Assembly (NCBI GenBank): GCA_029880065.1
Contig: JAOUPD010000010.1
Coordinates: forward strand, 1 to 18,621
DNA length: 18,621 nt
Source of the DNA: Hadesarchaea archaeon
Lineage (GTDB): Archaea > Hadarchaeota > Hadarchaeia > Hadarchaeales > Hadarchaeaceae
Direction of reading: 5' to 3'
The translations under genes were made by a program, and so were the position numbers. The notes under the pieces were generated by a model. That model ran no database searches and had not been told where the DNA came from. It saw only the letters and a program-made list of their open reading frames with translations. Positions 1 through 7,615 of this stretch are shown in pieces; position 1 is the stretch's first letter, and each line of letters opens with the position of its first letter.

Positions 1-2
1 CC

Positions 3-1235
3 AGCGCTGAGAGGCACGCTAGGAACTTGGAAAAAATTCACGGCGAACCATGTTCAACTATAATAACATCCGAGCGCTATAACGTCGCGAATAAAATTGC
101 TAGGAGCAGCCAGCGGATTACGCCGCTGCGGGGGCCATCTCTTACGGAAAGACTGGACGCGGTGACAACCCACCCGGTCATAGGCTACCCAATCCTAATC
201 GGCGTTGTGCTTCTGGTTCTCTTCACAGTTTTCACCGTCGGCGGATATCTAAGCGGGTTTTTTGAGGACGTAATGGGGCCGATTAGAGGTGCATTTGGAG
301 GTGAGATGGGGGAGTTGATTGGAGAGGGGGTCTTCGGCGGATTGATAGCAGGGATAGCCATAGTGCTGCCGTTCATTCTACCTTTCTATCTGATTTTGAC
401 ACTCTTGGAGGGCTCAGGTTACCTGCCTCGCGCCGCGTTCATGACTGACAGCCTAATGCACCGCATGGGGATTCACGGTAAAGCATTCATCCCGTTCATA
501 CTCGGTTACGGCTGCAATGTCCCCGCGTGTTTGGGGTGTAGGATAATGGAGACCGAGCGGGAACGAACAATCGCCGCGTTCGTCGTGACGCTGGTGCCGT
601 GTGCCGCCGTGACGGTCGTGGTCCTAGGTTTAGTCGGAGCTTTTGTGGGTATTCATTGGGCGCTGGCATTATACTTGCTCAATTTGGTGATAATTTTCAT
701 CCTAGGGAGAGTCGCGTTCAAGGTCCTGCCGGGCGAACCTATGGGGCTGATTATGGAAATGCCGCCCTACCGGAAGCCGCACGTGCGCTCAGTGCTAAAG
801 GAGACTTGGATGAGGGTGAAGGACTTTGTTTACATCGCGTTTCCGCTGATCATCATAGGCAGCGTTGTACTCACCGGACTAAAGGTTGGGGGTCTGTTGG
901 AGCCTATCGGGAATACCTTGAGCCCAGTCACCGTTGGATGGCTGGGCCTGCCCATGATTACCGGCGTCCTGCTCATCTTTGGGGTCCTCAGGAAGGAACT
1001 CACGTTAGTCATGCTCGCGACCCTCACGAGCACGACGAATTTTGCAACGGTATTAAATCCGACTCAAATGATTGTCTTTGCAATAGTCGTGATGTACTAC
1101 ATCCCCTGCATCGCAACCATCGCAGCTTTGGCGCGGGAGCTGGGGTGGAGGAAGGCCGCTTATATCACTGTGTTCGAGATAGCGTTTGCCCTCATTCTGG
1201 GTGGTATCGCGTTCAGGCTGCTGACCTTGGCGTAG
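3..1235 (+). CDS. feoB: Ferrous iron transport protein B, C-terminal membrane part (partial at window start)
   Basis: This is the membrane portion of FeoB, the cytoplasmic-membrane Fe2+ permease. The reading frame is open to the first bases of the window, so the N-terminal G domain lies upstream and the TTG at 27 is not the real start. Numbering from that TTG, the linker (SLTERLDAVTTHPVIGYPI, about 38-56) leads into the first membrane segment. The Gate-type motifs follow: LLEGSGYLPRAAFM (126-139), GYGCNVPAC (160-168) with the conserved Cys, and in the second Gate half FGVLRKELTL (318-327) and YIPCIATIAAL (358-368). Eight or more hydrophobic segments are visible and the C-terminus looks complete. 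FeoB couples nucleotide binding by its G domain to Fe2+ entry. A ZIP permease follows 157 nt downstream and a DtxR-family regulator lies 2.9 kb away. FeoA is not in view. Confidence 0.95.
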   Translation, partial: SAERHARNLEKIHGEPCSTIITSERYNVANKIARSSQRITPLRGPSLTERLDAVTTHPVIGYPILIGVVLLVLFTVFTVGGYLSGFFEDVMGPIRGAFGGEMGELIGEGVFGGLIAGIAIVLPFILPFYLILTLLEGSGYLPRAAFMTDSLMHRMGIHGKAFIPFILGYGCNVPACLGCRIMETERERTIAAFVVTLVPCAAVTVVVLGLVGAFVGIHWALALYLLNLVIIFILGRVAFKVLPGEPMGLIMEMPPYRKPHVRSVLKETWMRVKDFVYIAFPLIIIGSVVLTGLKVGGLLEPIGNTLSPVTVGWLGLPMITGVLLIFGVLRKELTLVMLATLTSTTNFATVLNPTQMIVFAIVVMYYIPCIATIAALARELGWRKAAYITVFEIAFALILGGIAFRLLTLA

Positions 1236-1392
1236 GAAAAACTAATAATGTGCAATGCCACCTGACGGCTCAACTCAATTTTACGAATAACAGAATAAGA
1301 AAAGAAAATTATTGGAGAGCTAAAATCTACTTTGTAGCTTAAGAAGAAAGAAATCCGATTAGAATTTGAAACAGAACTTTGAGGAAAGCTAA

Positions 1393-2118
1393 ATGAACGA
1401 TTTTTTGTTAATTTTATTCCTAATCTTCGCCGGGCAAATTCTGGGTTCATTGATAGGCCTCATTAAAAATCCAGGTAAAGTTGCATTATACGGCTCTTTA
1501 TCTTTTGCCGCAAGCGTGATGATCGCCATATCCTTTGTGCAGCTGATACCCGAAGGCTTAAAGTATGCATCTCTATTTTTAATAGCAATTTCATTTTCCG
1601 CTGGCATGGTAATAATGCGGGTAGTGGATTGTTTGCTACCCCATATCAATCCCGAGCTAATTAAAAAAGAAAAGCCCTCCGTTAAGAGAAGCGTCACCAT
1701 GTTGACCATTGGCATAGCTTTGCACAACATCCCAGAAGGTTTGGCAGTCGGAGTTGGGTTTTCAATATCTGCGGAATTGGGAATTATTCTTGCGTTAGCC
1801 ATAGCGATTCAGGATTTTCCGGAGAATATTGCGACAATAATTCCACTATACGGCATGATCAAGAAAAGATTGAAGTCATTTATGATCCTTGTTGCCACGG
1901 CGTTGTTCGAGTTGGCAGGATTTCTCGCTGGATATTTATTTTTTAAAGAAGCCCCCCTGACCTGGCTAGGGGCCGTGCTGGCGCTTGCTGCGGGGGTTAT
2001 GGTTTACATCTCGGTGGAAGAGCTGATACCTTCGGCGCAGGTTAGAAGATATCCCAAAATGTCCGCTGCGACCATCATTTTGGGAATAACGTGCGTGATA
2101 TTAACCAGTTTAATATGA
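1393..2118 (+). CDS. ZIP-family divalent metal permease
   Basis: A 241-residue polytopic protein of the ZIP family, which carries Zn2+, Fe2+ or Mn2+ into the cytoplasm. The signature in the fourth membrane segment is IALHNIPEGLAVGVG (108-122), with the metal-binding His111, Asn112 and Glu115. The matching fifth-segment motif is AIAIQDFPENIAT (136-148): Gln and Asp stand where ZupT-type members have His and Asn, Glu145 is kept, and the usual Gly is Asn. Other polar membrane residues are in SFVQLIPEGLK (47-57) and YISVEELIPS (205-214). A Lys-rich loop (about 90-99) separates segments 3 and 4, the normal ZIP variable loop. The start ATG has GAGGAAAG about 6 nt upstream. The gene is AT-rich and stands alone between feoB and the epimerase fusion. 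Substrate cannot be told from sequence; iron or zinc fits the neighbours. Confidence 0.9.
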   Translation: MNDFLLILFLIFAGQILGSLIGLIKNPGKVALYGSLSFAASVMIAISFVQLIPEGLKYASLFLIAISFSAGMVIMRVVDCLLPHINPELIKKEKPSVKRSVTMLTIGIALHNIPEGLAVGVGFSISAELGIILALAIAIQDFPENIATIIPLYGMIKKRLKSFMILVATALFELAGFLAGYLFFKEAPLTWLGAVLALAAGVMVYISVEELIPSAQVRRYPKMSAATIILGITCVILTSLI

Positions 2119-2164
2119 TGGGGAGACAAAAGTAATCATAAATTTTGGTTGAGGCGCTCTGGGG

Positions 2165-3340
2165 ATGTCAAAAATCGAGCTTGAAGCGATTACTGCAGAA
2201 GAAATGGCTGAGATAGATAAAAAGGCGGTAGAATTAGGGATCCCGCGCCTCTTGCTGATGGAAAACGCTGGAGGTGCAGTTGCGCGAACGATAATGGAGA
2301 AATTCAACCACGGATTAAAGATCATCGTTTTCGCTGGGACCGGAAACAATGGTGGAGATGGGTTCGTCGCTGCTAGACACTTAGCGAACAGGGGAGCTAA
2401 AGTCAATCTTTTCTTAATCGGAGATCCTGAAGGTATCCGCACCGAGGAGGCGCGCCTGAATTGGAGCGTGATACAGAAGATGAAAAGAAATATTAAGATT
2501 TATATGATTAGTGGCCCTTCCGACCTCAAGAAAGCAAAGAGTTACCAAAAGCACGTAGACGTAATCGTCGATGCCATGCTTGGGACTGGCTTGAGAGGCT
2601 CGTTGAGGGAACCATTTTCATCCGTAGTGCGCTTGATAAACGAGTCAGGCATCCCCGTGGTTTCAGTAGACGCGCCAACAGGGTTGAATCCTTCGACCGG
2701 CGAGGTGCACGGGCTTGCGGTCAAAGCAACCTACACCGTAACTTTCCATAAAATGAAGAGGGGTTTTCTTGAAGCGAAGGAATACACGGGTACGGTTACA
2801 GTAGCTGATATAGGAATCCCTAAGGAAGTCGAAGCCGTGGCAATAGGTGAACACAGAAGTTTACGGCGGCTTGCCAGCGGAGCATCTAGAAAAGACACTA
2901 GGCTCGTGAGTGCATGCATGTTAGGAATTAACTGTAGGCACGATGGTCAAAACAACCTTAACGAGAAAGTAATGTGGCTAGCCGCGAAAGAGATGTTGAT
3001 TCCCGTTTGCCCCGAGCAACTCGGCGGGCTTGGAACGCCTAGGGAGTCCATGGGGATAATCGAAGGAGGAGGTTCGGAGGTCTTGGATGGAAAGGCGAGG
3101 GTTATGAACAGGAGCGGCAAGGACGTGACAGAAAACTTGGTAAGAGGTGCAGAAGAAGTTTTGAAGATCGCGAAGTCGTTAGGCGTGAAGGACGTTATCT
3201 TGAAGGCGAGGAGTCCCTCCTGCGGGTGTGGGAAAATTTATAGTGGAACATTTCCTGATAGGCTGGTCGAAGGAGACGGAGTTACGGCTGCATTGTTAAA
3301 GAGGAGTGGCTTTCACGTAATCACTGAGGATATTCTCTGA
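2165..3340 (+). CDS. NAD(P)H-hydrate epimerase fused to a DUF523 (TudS-like) domain
   Basis: A 391-residue two-domain protein. Residues 1-228 are a complete YjeF_N/NnrE domain, which epimerises damaged NAD(P)HX. Visible motifs are MENAGGAV (32-39), FAGTGNNGGDGFVAARHL (56-73), VDAMLGTGLRG (135-145) and VSVDAPTGLNPSTGEVHG (167-183). In most archaea and bacteria this domain is fused to the ADP-dependent NAD(P)HX dehydratase (carbohydrate-kinase fold). Here that domain is absent. Instead residues 246-388 form a full DUF523 domain: LVSACMLGINCRHDG (247-261), IPVCPEQLGGLGTPR (279-293), and ILKARSPSCGCGKIY (345-359), then GDGVTAALLKRSG. The family includes TudS, a [4Fe-4S] thiouracil desulfidase; Cys251, Cys282 and Cys353 are the likely cluster ligands here. 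The linker is basic and short (229-245). ATG 2165 is chosen because it begins the conserved N-terminus. The first activity is well supported; that of the second domain is inferred. Confidence 0.9.
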   Translation: MSKIELEAITAEEMAEIDKKAVELGIPRLLLMENAGGAVARTIMEKFNHGLKIIVFAGTGNNGGDGFVAARHLANRGAKVNLFLIGDPEGIRTEEARLNWSVIQKMKRNIKIYMISGPSDLKKAKSYQKHVDVIVDAMLGTGLRGSLREPFSSVVRLINESGIPVVSVDAPTGLNPSTGEVHGLAVKATYTVTFHKMKRGFLEAKEYTGTVTVADIGIPKEVEAVAIGEHRSLRRLASGASRKDTRLVSACMLGINCRHDGQNNLNEKVMWLAAKEMLIPVCPEQLGGLGTPRESMGIIEGGGSEVLDGKARVMNRSGKDVTENLVRGAEEVLKIAKSLGVKDVILKARSPSCGCGKIYSGTFPDRLVEGDGVTAALLKRSGFHVITEDIL

Positions 3341-3450
3341 GAATAGGCAAGTGTAAATGGTGAGTTGAAGAATTCGTGAGATAAAGAATTTTGAGGTTGA
3401 AAGGTCTTTGGAAAAGTATATAATGAAAAAGAAAAGACGCACACCACTCA

Positions 3451-3996
3451 CTATAGCACAAAAATCGCTCCGGCGAAGACAGTTGACCACATTCCCTCCT
3501 TTACAAGGGCAGTCTGTGTCATGTTTGTGGTCCTTACGATCTTTCGAGAAATCTTCCATATCTGTTTTCTTTCGTTCCAGCTCTTGTCTGGGTCAAAAGG
3601 TAAACCCAAGGCCCCCGCGAGCATAGAAGCCGCCAAGTCTTCCGAGTAATCGCCGGCTTCTTCCGCCGTTTGCCCGTAGGCATCGTGTTCGCTGATATAC
3701 CCGTAAGTGTTTTTGTCTGCTGGAAGAGCACAACCTATGCTTGCGGATATTAGCCTTCTTCGCTCGTTGCTGCAGCATCTTCCAAAGACGCCGAAAATAA
3801 TTTGCCCATCACGCAGGTGACTCAAACCCTTTTCCCGAGATATCATTTTACACCCCGGGGGGATTATGCTCGAGACCGATACTAAGTTAAACCTTGCGAC
3901 CCCCGCGTTTTCCAAGGCATATTCGAATGATTTCAATTTTTCCCGGTCGTGCCCAACTCCTCGGGTAAGGAATAGATATCTCGGTAGGAAGTCCAT
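3451..3996 (-). CDS. pdaD: Pyruvoyl-dependent arginine decarboxylase
   Basis: A 181-residue PvlArgDC proenzyme. It converts arginine to agmatine for polyamine synthesis and, in archaea, for agmatidine in tRNA-Ile2. The self-cleavage site is recognisable in NLVSVSSIIPPG (37-48): by analogy with the Methanocaldococcus enzyme the chain is cut between Ser42 and Ser43, and Ser43 becomes the pyruvoyl group. Asn37 and Glu103 (in YISEHDAYG) match the family's active-site Asn and Glu. The C-terminal strand (WSTVFAGAIFVL) matches the family end, so the protein is complete. The ATG is preceded by GAGGAG at a 5-nt spacing. The gene is divergent from the DtxR-family gene; a TATA-like TTAATAATAAAG lies near 4035-4047 on the minus strand. 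It is convergent with the epimerase fusion. Confidence 0.92.
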   Translation of the reverse strand: MDFLPRYLFLTRGVGHDREKLKSFEYALENAGVARFNLVSVSSIIPPGCKMISREKGLSHLRDGQIIFGVFGRCCSNERRRLISASIGCALPADKNTYGYISEHDAYGQTAEEAGDYSEDLAASMLAGALGLPFDPDKSWNERKQIWKISRKIVRTTNMTQTALVKEGMWSTVFAGAIFVL

Positions 3997-4090
3997 TTCA
4001 TCTCCTCGATTTGTTCTAGGTTGAATTCTAAATCTTTATTATTAACCTTTTGGCTGCTGCATCTTTGGACCAAAAAATTCTATTCTTAAA

Positions 4091-4107
4091 TTTAGGGAAC
4101 CCCTAAA
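4091..4107. promoter_or_regulatory. Perfect 17-bp palindrome, candidate DtxR-family operator
   Basis: The sequence is TTTAGGG-AAC-CCCTAAA, two perfect 7-bp arms around a 3-bp centre, 18 nt before the ATG of the DtxR-family gene. The T-T-A-G-G arms resemble the general layout of DtxR/IdeR operators. It overlaps the likely promoter: an A/T stretch (TTAAATTTA, 4086-4094) runs into its left arm and would place the transcription start just before the ATG. Binding here would therefore block transcription of the regulator and the membrane protein that follows. I saw no second copy upstream of the ZIP gene; the feoB promoter is outside the window. Confidence 0.65.
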
Positions 4108-4124
4108 ATATATGGGGATGTGTT

Positions 4125-4562
4125 ATGGGCGCCGAACTAAGCGTAACTGAGAATGAAGCGAAATATCTAAAATTGATATACAGAGGGCAGTGCGAGGAGT
4201 CCACCAAGGTCAGGACTACAGCCGTGGCAAAATCTCTTGGGGTTCGGCCAGCCACGGTGACCGAAGTGATTCAAAATCTTTCCGAGAAGAACCTTCTCTG
4301 GTACAGGCGTTACCATGGCGTTGAGCTGACGAAAGAGGGCATAGCAGAAGCCCAGAAGCTGCTGAGAAAGCACAGGATTTTGGAGATTCTCTTTACGGAT
4401 ATACTTAAGTACAACACTCAAAGGGCCTGCAACGAGTCTTCTAAGTTGGATTATCATGCGTCAATGAGCCTCATCAACGCTATTTGCAAGGCTTACGGGC
4501 ATCCAGAAATTTGTCCATGCAAAAAGGTTATCTTTAGCGACCCAAAATGCAAGAAAAAATAA
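4125..4562 (+). CDS. DtxR/MntR-family metal-dependent transcriptional regulator
   Basis: A 145-residue regulator of the DtxR family. Residues 5-72 form the winged helix: helix-turn-helix around VRTTAVAKSLGVRPATVTEVIQ (29-50), then the wing LLWYRRYHGVELTKEG (57-72). Residues 75-145 form the metal-binding and dimerisation domain, with KHRILEILFTDIL (82-94) carrying His83, followed by Cys102, Glu104, Asp109 and His111 as ligand candidates, and a GHPEICPC end motif (125-132). Cys130, Cys132 and Cys142 add an unusually Cys-rich tail. There is no SH3-like third domain, as in MntR-type short members. It should bind DNA when loaded with Fe2+ or Mn2+. A palindromic operator lies in its own promoter, and a His-rich membrane gene follows after 17 nt, so autoregulation and control of that gene are likely. 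Confidence 0.9.
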   Translation: MGAELSVTENEAKYLKLIYRGQCEESTKVRTTAVAKSLGVRPATVTEVIQNLSEKNLLWYRRYHGVELTKEGIAEAQKLLRKHRILEILFTDILKYNTQRACNESSKLDYHASMSLINAICKAYGHPEICPCKKVIFSDPKCKKK

Positions 4563-4579
4563 ATGGAAGGTGAAACAGA

Positions 4580-5212
4580 TTGAGTTTACTAAAGCAAATC
4601 GTTTACGAACTCAAGAGACACGCTCCCTTCACGGCATTTGGGGCTCTTACCGGAGTAATTCTCATGAGCATTATAATCCTTGTTGGGCTTACTTCCGAAA
4701 CCCCTGATACAATTTTCCACGTTTTGCACCCCCTTCACATCGTATTGAGCGCGCTCGTAACTACTGCTATGTACAGAAGATACCGTAGTGGCGTCGCGGT
4801 GGCAGTGGGAATCGGTTTCGTTGGATCGATCGCAATATGTTCAACAAGCGACATAGTTTTTCCTTATATTGGGGGGGCGTTGCTTGGGTTACCCATAACT
4901 TTTCACGTATGTTTCATCGAACACGCATGGCTCATAATCTTCTCAGCGCTTGCTGGCATCGCAATTGGACTGTTTTGGTCTAGGACAAAGTTCCCACACG
5001 CAGGGCACGTGTTGCTAAGTACTCACGCGTCTCTGTTTTACCTAACAACATTCGTGGCTCCCGCGGACTGGCTCCCGCTGTTGCCACTCATTTTTCCGAT
5101 ACTCTTCGTAGCAGTGTGGATCCCCTGCTGCGTGAGTGATATCGTTTTTCCCCTTTTGTTCGTAAGGGGAGGAAGGCGAACCAAATCTGGCTCGGAACTT
5201 GTGAAGCGATAA
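4580..5212 (+). CDS. His-rich polytopic membrane protein with duplicated SDIVFP motif, function unknown
   Basis: A 210-residue protein with about six hydrophobic segments (roughly 15-37, 47-65, 72-90, 94-110, 116-133, 145-195 in parts). I do not recognise a named family. The residues that stand out sit in or beside membrane segments: FHVLHPLH (46-53; His47, His50, His53), FHVCFIEHAW (108-117), KFPHAGHVLLSTH (137-149), and a repeated motif, CSTSDIVFP (87-95) and CCVSDIVFP (183-191). The repeat suggests an internal duplication, and His, Cys and Asp would suit a transition metal. The start is TTG with GGAAGGTGA upstream; it follows the regulator stop by 17 nt, so the two are co-transcribed. Being under a DtxR-type operator makes a metal transporter the best guess, but this is inference. 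The C-terminus is short and basic. Confidence 0.8.
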   Translation: MSLLKQIVYELKRHAPFTAFGALTGVILMSIIILVGLTSETPDTIFHVLHPLHIVLSALVTTAMYRRYRSGVAVAVGIGFVGSIAICSTSDIVFPYIGGALLGLPITFHVCFIEHAWLIIFSALAGIAIGLFWSRTKFPHAGHVLLSTHASLFYLTTFVAPADWLPLLPLIFPILFVAVWIPCCVSDIVFPLLFVRGGRRTKSGSELVKR

Positions 5213-5232
5213 AAGTTGCTCAGTTCCCGCCA

Positions 5233-6156
5233 CTAACGAATTTTCTTTGTCCAGTATGGATTTCTGAGGTCCTCGAAGGCCGATAACGCAGCGACCGCGC
5301 CCCTGGAGCACGCTACCACAATCTGTTTAACTCCACCCGTTACATCACCCGCAGCATAAACTCTGGGGATGTTTGTCCTCTGGGTTTTGTCGGTTGTGAT
5401 ATAGCCCTCCTCATCAAGGGAAATTCCGATTTTCGCCGCGAGTTCGCTGTTGGGGTCCTCTCCTATCGACACGAAAACTCCTGCTACCTCGAGGTCTTTT
5501 TTAGTATTTTCCTTAGTGTTGTGTATTCGAACCCCTTTCACGAAATTATCACCTGTTATCTCCTCCACTACGGAATTCAAGCGGATGTCAATTTTTCCTT
5601 CCAAATTTCTTCGAAGGTAATCCTCTGCCCTGAGCTTGTCCCTTCTGTGAATTAAGGTGACATCGCATCCCACACTATCAAGATAAATGGCTTCCATCGC
5701 GGCGGAATTTCCACCCCCAACCACAGCTACTTTCTTACCCTTGAAGAGAAAACCGTCGCAGATGGCGCAATAGGATACACCCTTTCCAAAAAATTCATTT
5801 TCTCCTTTCACGCCTAGTTTTTTGTGGGTTGTGCCGGTCGCGAGTATCAGAGCTTTTGTGGGATACTCGCCCTTCTCCGTGCGGACCAAAAAATCCGTCC
5901 CGACTTCTATGTCCTTCACGGGTTCAAATTCTTTAAGCTCAACGTATTTCGCAGCTTGTGCCTTCAATTTCTCCACGAGTTCCATGCCTCTTATCGCATC
6001 CATGCCCGGGTAGTTCTCGATCAGGGGAGCCTCCCTCGCCAGTCCTCCTGCCACCGCCTTCTCAAGTATTAATGTTTTCAAACCGCTCCTGGCACCGTAT
6101 ATTCCAGCACTCAAGCCAGCAGGCCCTCCACCAACAATGATCAGATCGTGTGGCAT
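5233..6156 (-). CDS. trxB: Thioredoxin-disulfide reductase (FAD/NADPH)
   Basis: A 307-residue low-molecular-weight thioredoxin reductase, cytoplasmic, passing electrons from NADPH through FAD and a redox disulfide to thioredoxin-like proteins. The FAD site is IIVGGGPAG (6-14); the C-terminal FAD motif is YAAGDVTGG. The redox centre is YCAICDG (129-135), with Cys130 and Cys133. The inner nucleotide site is VVGGGNSA (145-152), followed by HRRDKLRA (170-177), whose two Arg after His are typical of NADPH rather than NADH binding. Length is normal. The ATG has GAGG about 10 nt upstream. It is convergent with the His-rich membrane gene, with only 20 nt between them, and lies downstream of the fdrA-like gene on the same strand with a 46-nt gap. 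No thioredoxin gene is in the window. Confidence 0.95.
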   Translation of the reverse strand: MPHDLIIVGGGPAGLSAGIYGARSGLKTLILEKAVAGGLAREAPLIENYPGMDAIRGMELVEKLKAQAAKYVELKEFEPVKDIEVGTDFLVRTEKGEYPTKALILATGTTHKKLGVKGENEFFGKGVSYCAICDGFLFKGKKVAVVGGGNSAAMEAIYLDSVGCDVTLIHRRDKLRAEDYLRRNLEGKIDIRLNSVVEEITGDNFVKGVRIHNTKENTKKDLEVAGVFVSIGEDPNSELAAKIGISLDEEGYITTDKTQRTNIPRVYAAGDVTGGVKQIVVACSRGAVAALSAFEDLRNPYWTKKIR

Positions 6157-6202
6157 CGGTTTCGTCCTCTAGGTCTTATTACTACTATCCTGATTTATCC
6201 TT

Positions 6203-7432
6203 TCACAAACTCATTTTTTTCCACGCATCTCCATTGGTGGCTATCAGTGCGGCCATCCGTGAGGCTTGGGCATTCGATGACATAACTATAATTCCAGCTT
6301 TTTCTAGTTTCTCGCATTGAAATGACAAATTTTGCGGGTCTCGAGACGTTCCGACTATCGATGCTACTACACTCAGATATCCACCACCACGATCGGCTAT
6401 CTGCTTGGCTTCCTCCACCACCCGTGCCAGCTCCTCGGCAGGGTTCGGATGCGCTCCGTGCCCAAGCACAACATCCAATACAACCACGGCCGCCTCCCAG
6501 TCCTTCGCTTCCTTTAAGAGCCGCTCACGTCTCGGGCATAGGTCAACCGCTGGGTGATTTCCCCCCGAAAGATCGGGCACACCCATGTCGACGCAGGCGT
6601 GCCCTCGGCTAGAGCGTGTATCCGGCAACCGTAACCTTGGCTCCAACGGAATATTGGATCGGGCGGGGCCCACAAGTTTCCGCAAGATAACTTGGGCTTC
6701 TGTACACAGCATTCCTCCCGAATACAGACCTCTGATGTAGCGCTGCCCGTAGCCGAAGCGCGAGTATTCTGATTCCGCGATTTTTCTGATCTGATCAGGC
6801 GGAAAGGCAAAAACCATCTCGCCAAGCTTGCGCTTTTTGACAATGGAAATAGCGTGAGCCGCTGCCTCTTCAAGCGTTGCGGCAGGGACCACACCCTTCG
6901 GGAATTTGACCCAACTCCCTGCCCCTAAGAAACAGACCACCGCTGGTTTCCCGGTGCCCTTAACCGTGTCAATCACCTTGCGGGCAATGGTAGTGGTTGG
7001 GACCCGAGCTGCCACTATGATTACTCTTGTTTTATCATCCACGGTGAGGAATTTTAACACTGAAAGCGTTTCTGCTCCACCAATCTTTTGGGAGAGATCT
7101 CTGGGACCCACTCCAAACGCGTGCGAGATTCCAACTTCGTCCACAAGACATGAGAGTTCCTGGACCCCGCTCCCAGTGGTGCACACGATTCCTATAGGTC
7201 CTCGGCGGACGGAATTCCATATTCCGAAGCCCTCTTCATCTACAATTGAGGTACCGCACCCGGGACCGAGTAGAAGTAGCCCGCGCTCGGATGCCTGCTG
7301 TTTGAGTTCGGCCTCCTCGGCAAGCGTGACTCCGGTGCTCAGGAGAACCACGTGTTTCCCGGCTCGCAGCGCATCCATTGCCTCGACGGTGGCGGATGGG
7401 CCAGAGGTAGAAATTGCGAAGACTTCAGACAT
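6203..7432 (-). CDS. Short FdrA-family protein (acyl-CoA synthetase alpha-like)
   Basis: A 409-residue homologue of FdrA, a relative of the succinyl-CoA synthetase alpha subunit. The CoA-binding Rossmann part covers residues 3-140: FAISTSGPSATVEAMDAL, LLLLGPGCGTSIV (53-65) and PIGIVCTTGSGVQEL. The second part carries YIRGLYSGGMLCTEA, VDMGVPDLSGGNHPAVD and VVLDVVLGHGAHPNPA, all typical of FdrA. Compared with E. coli FdrA (about 555 residues) roughly the first 110 residues are missing. This is not a window artefact: an in-frame stop lies 15 codons upstream of the ATG, and AGGAG sits just before it. FdrA (AllF) has been linked to oxamate carbamoyltransferase together with AllG/AllH; no such partners are here, so the reaction is open. 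Confidence 0.8.
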   Translation of the reverse strand: MSEVFAISTSGPSATVEAMDALRAGKHVVLLSTGVTLAEEAELKQQASERGLLLLGPGCGTSIVDEEGFGIWNSVRRGPIGIVCTTGSGVQELSCLVDEVGISHAFGVGPRDLSQKIGGAETLSVLKFLTVDDKTRVIIVAARVPTTTIARKVIDTVKGTGKPAVVCFLGAGSWVKFPKGVVPAATLEEAAAHAISIVKKRKLGEMVFAFPPDQIRKIAESEYSRFGYGQRYIRGLYSGGMLCTEAQVILRKLVGPARSNIPLEPRLRLPDTRSSRGHACVDMGVPDLSGGNHPAVDLCPRRERLLKEAKDWEAAVVVLDVVLGHGAHPNPAEELARVVEEAKQIADRGGGYLSVVASIVGTSRDPQNLSFQCEKLEKAGIIVMSSNAQASRMAALIATNGDAWKKMSL

Positions 7433-7615
7433 CTGACTCCTAGTAGAGCTCTGCCCCGTGAGGTTAAAAGAATCTCACCATTTGTTAATGCATTTCCAAA
7501 GAGCACAACGTGTCACGTGGTTGTGATACGCGCGTGTCATGCCTCGAGATAATTTTCCCATATTGAACCGCGCAAATCACTTAAGCTAGAACGCAAAAGG
7601 AGGAAGGGTGCACCA

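Noticed and set aside
599..1342. 247-codon ORF overlapping feoB in another frame
   Set aside because: FeoB motifs fix the true frame; the overlapping frame gives a His/Arg-rich sequence without domains.
6906..7436. 176-codon plus-strand ORF opposite the fdrA-like gene
   Set aside because: It mirrors the codon structure of the real gene on the other strand and has a Ser/Thr/Pro/Arg-rich composition with no domain.
7504..7525. CACAAC/GTTGTG inverted repeat between the fdrA-like and PPC genes
   Set aside because: Only 6-bp arms, a 10-nt spacer and no clear promoter element beside it; likely chance.
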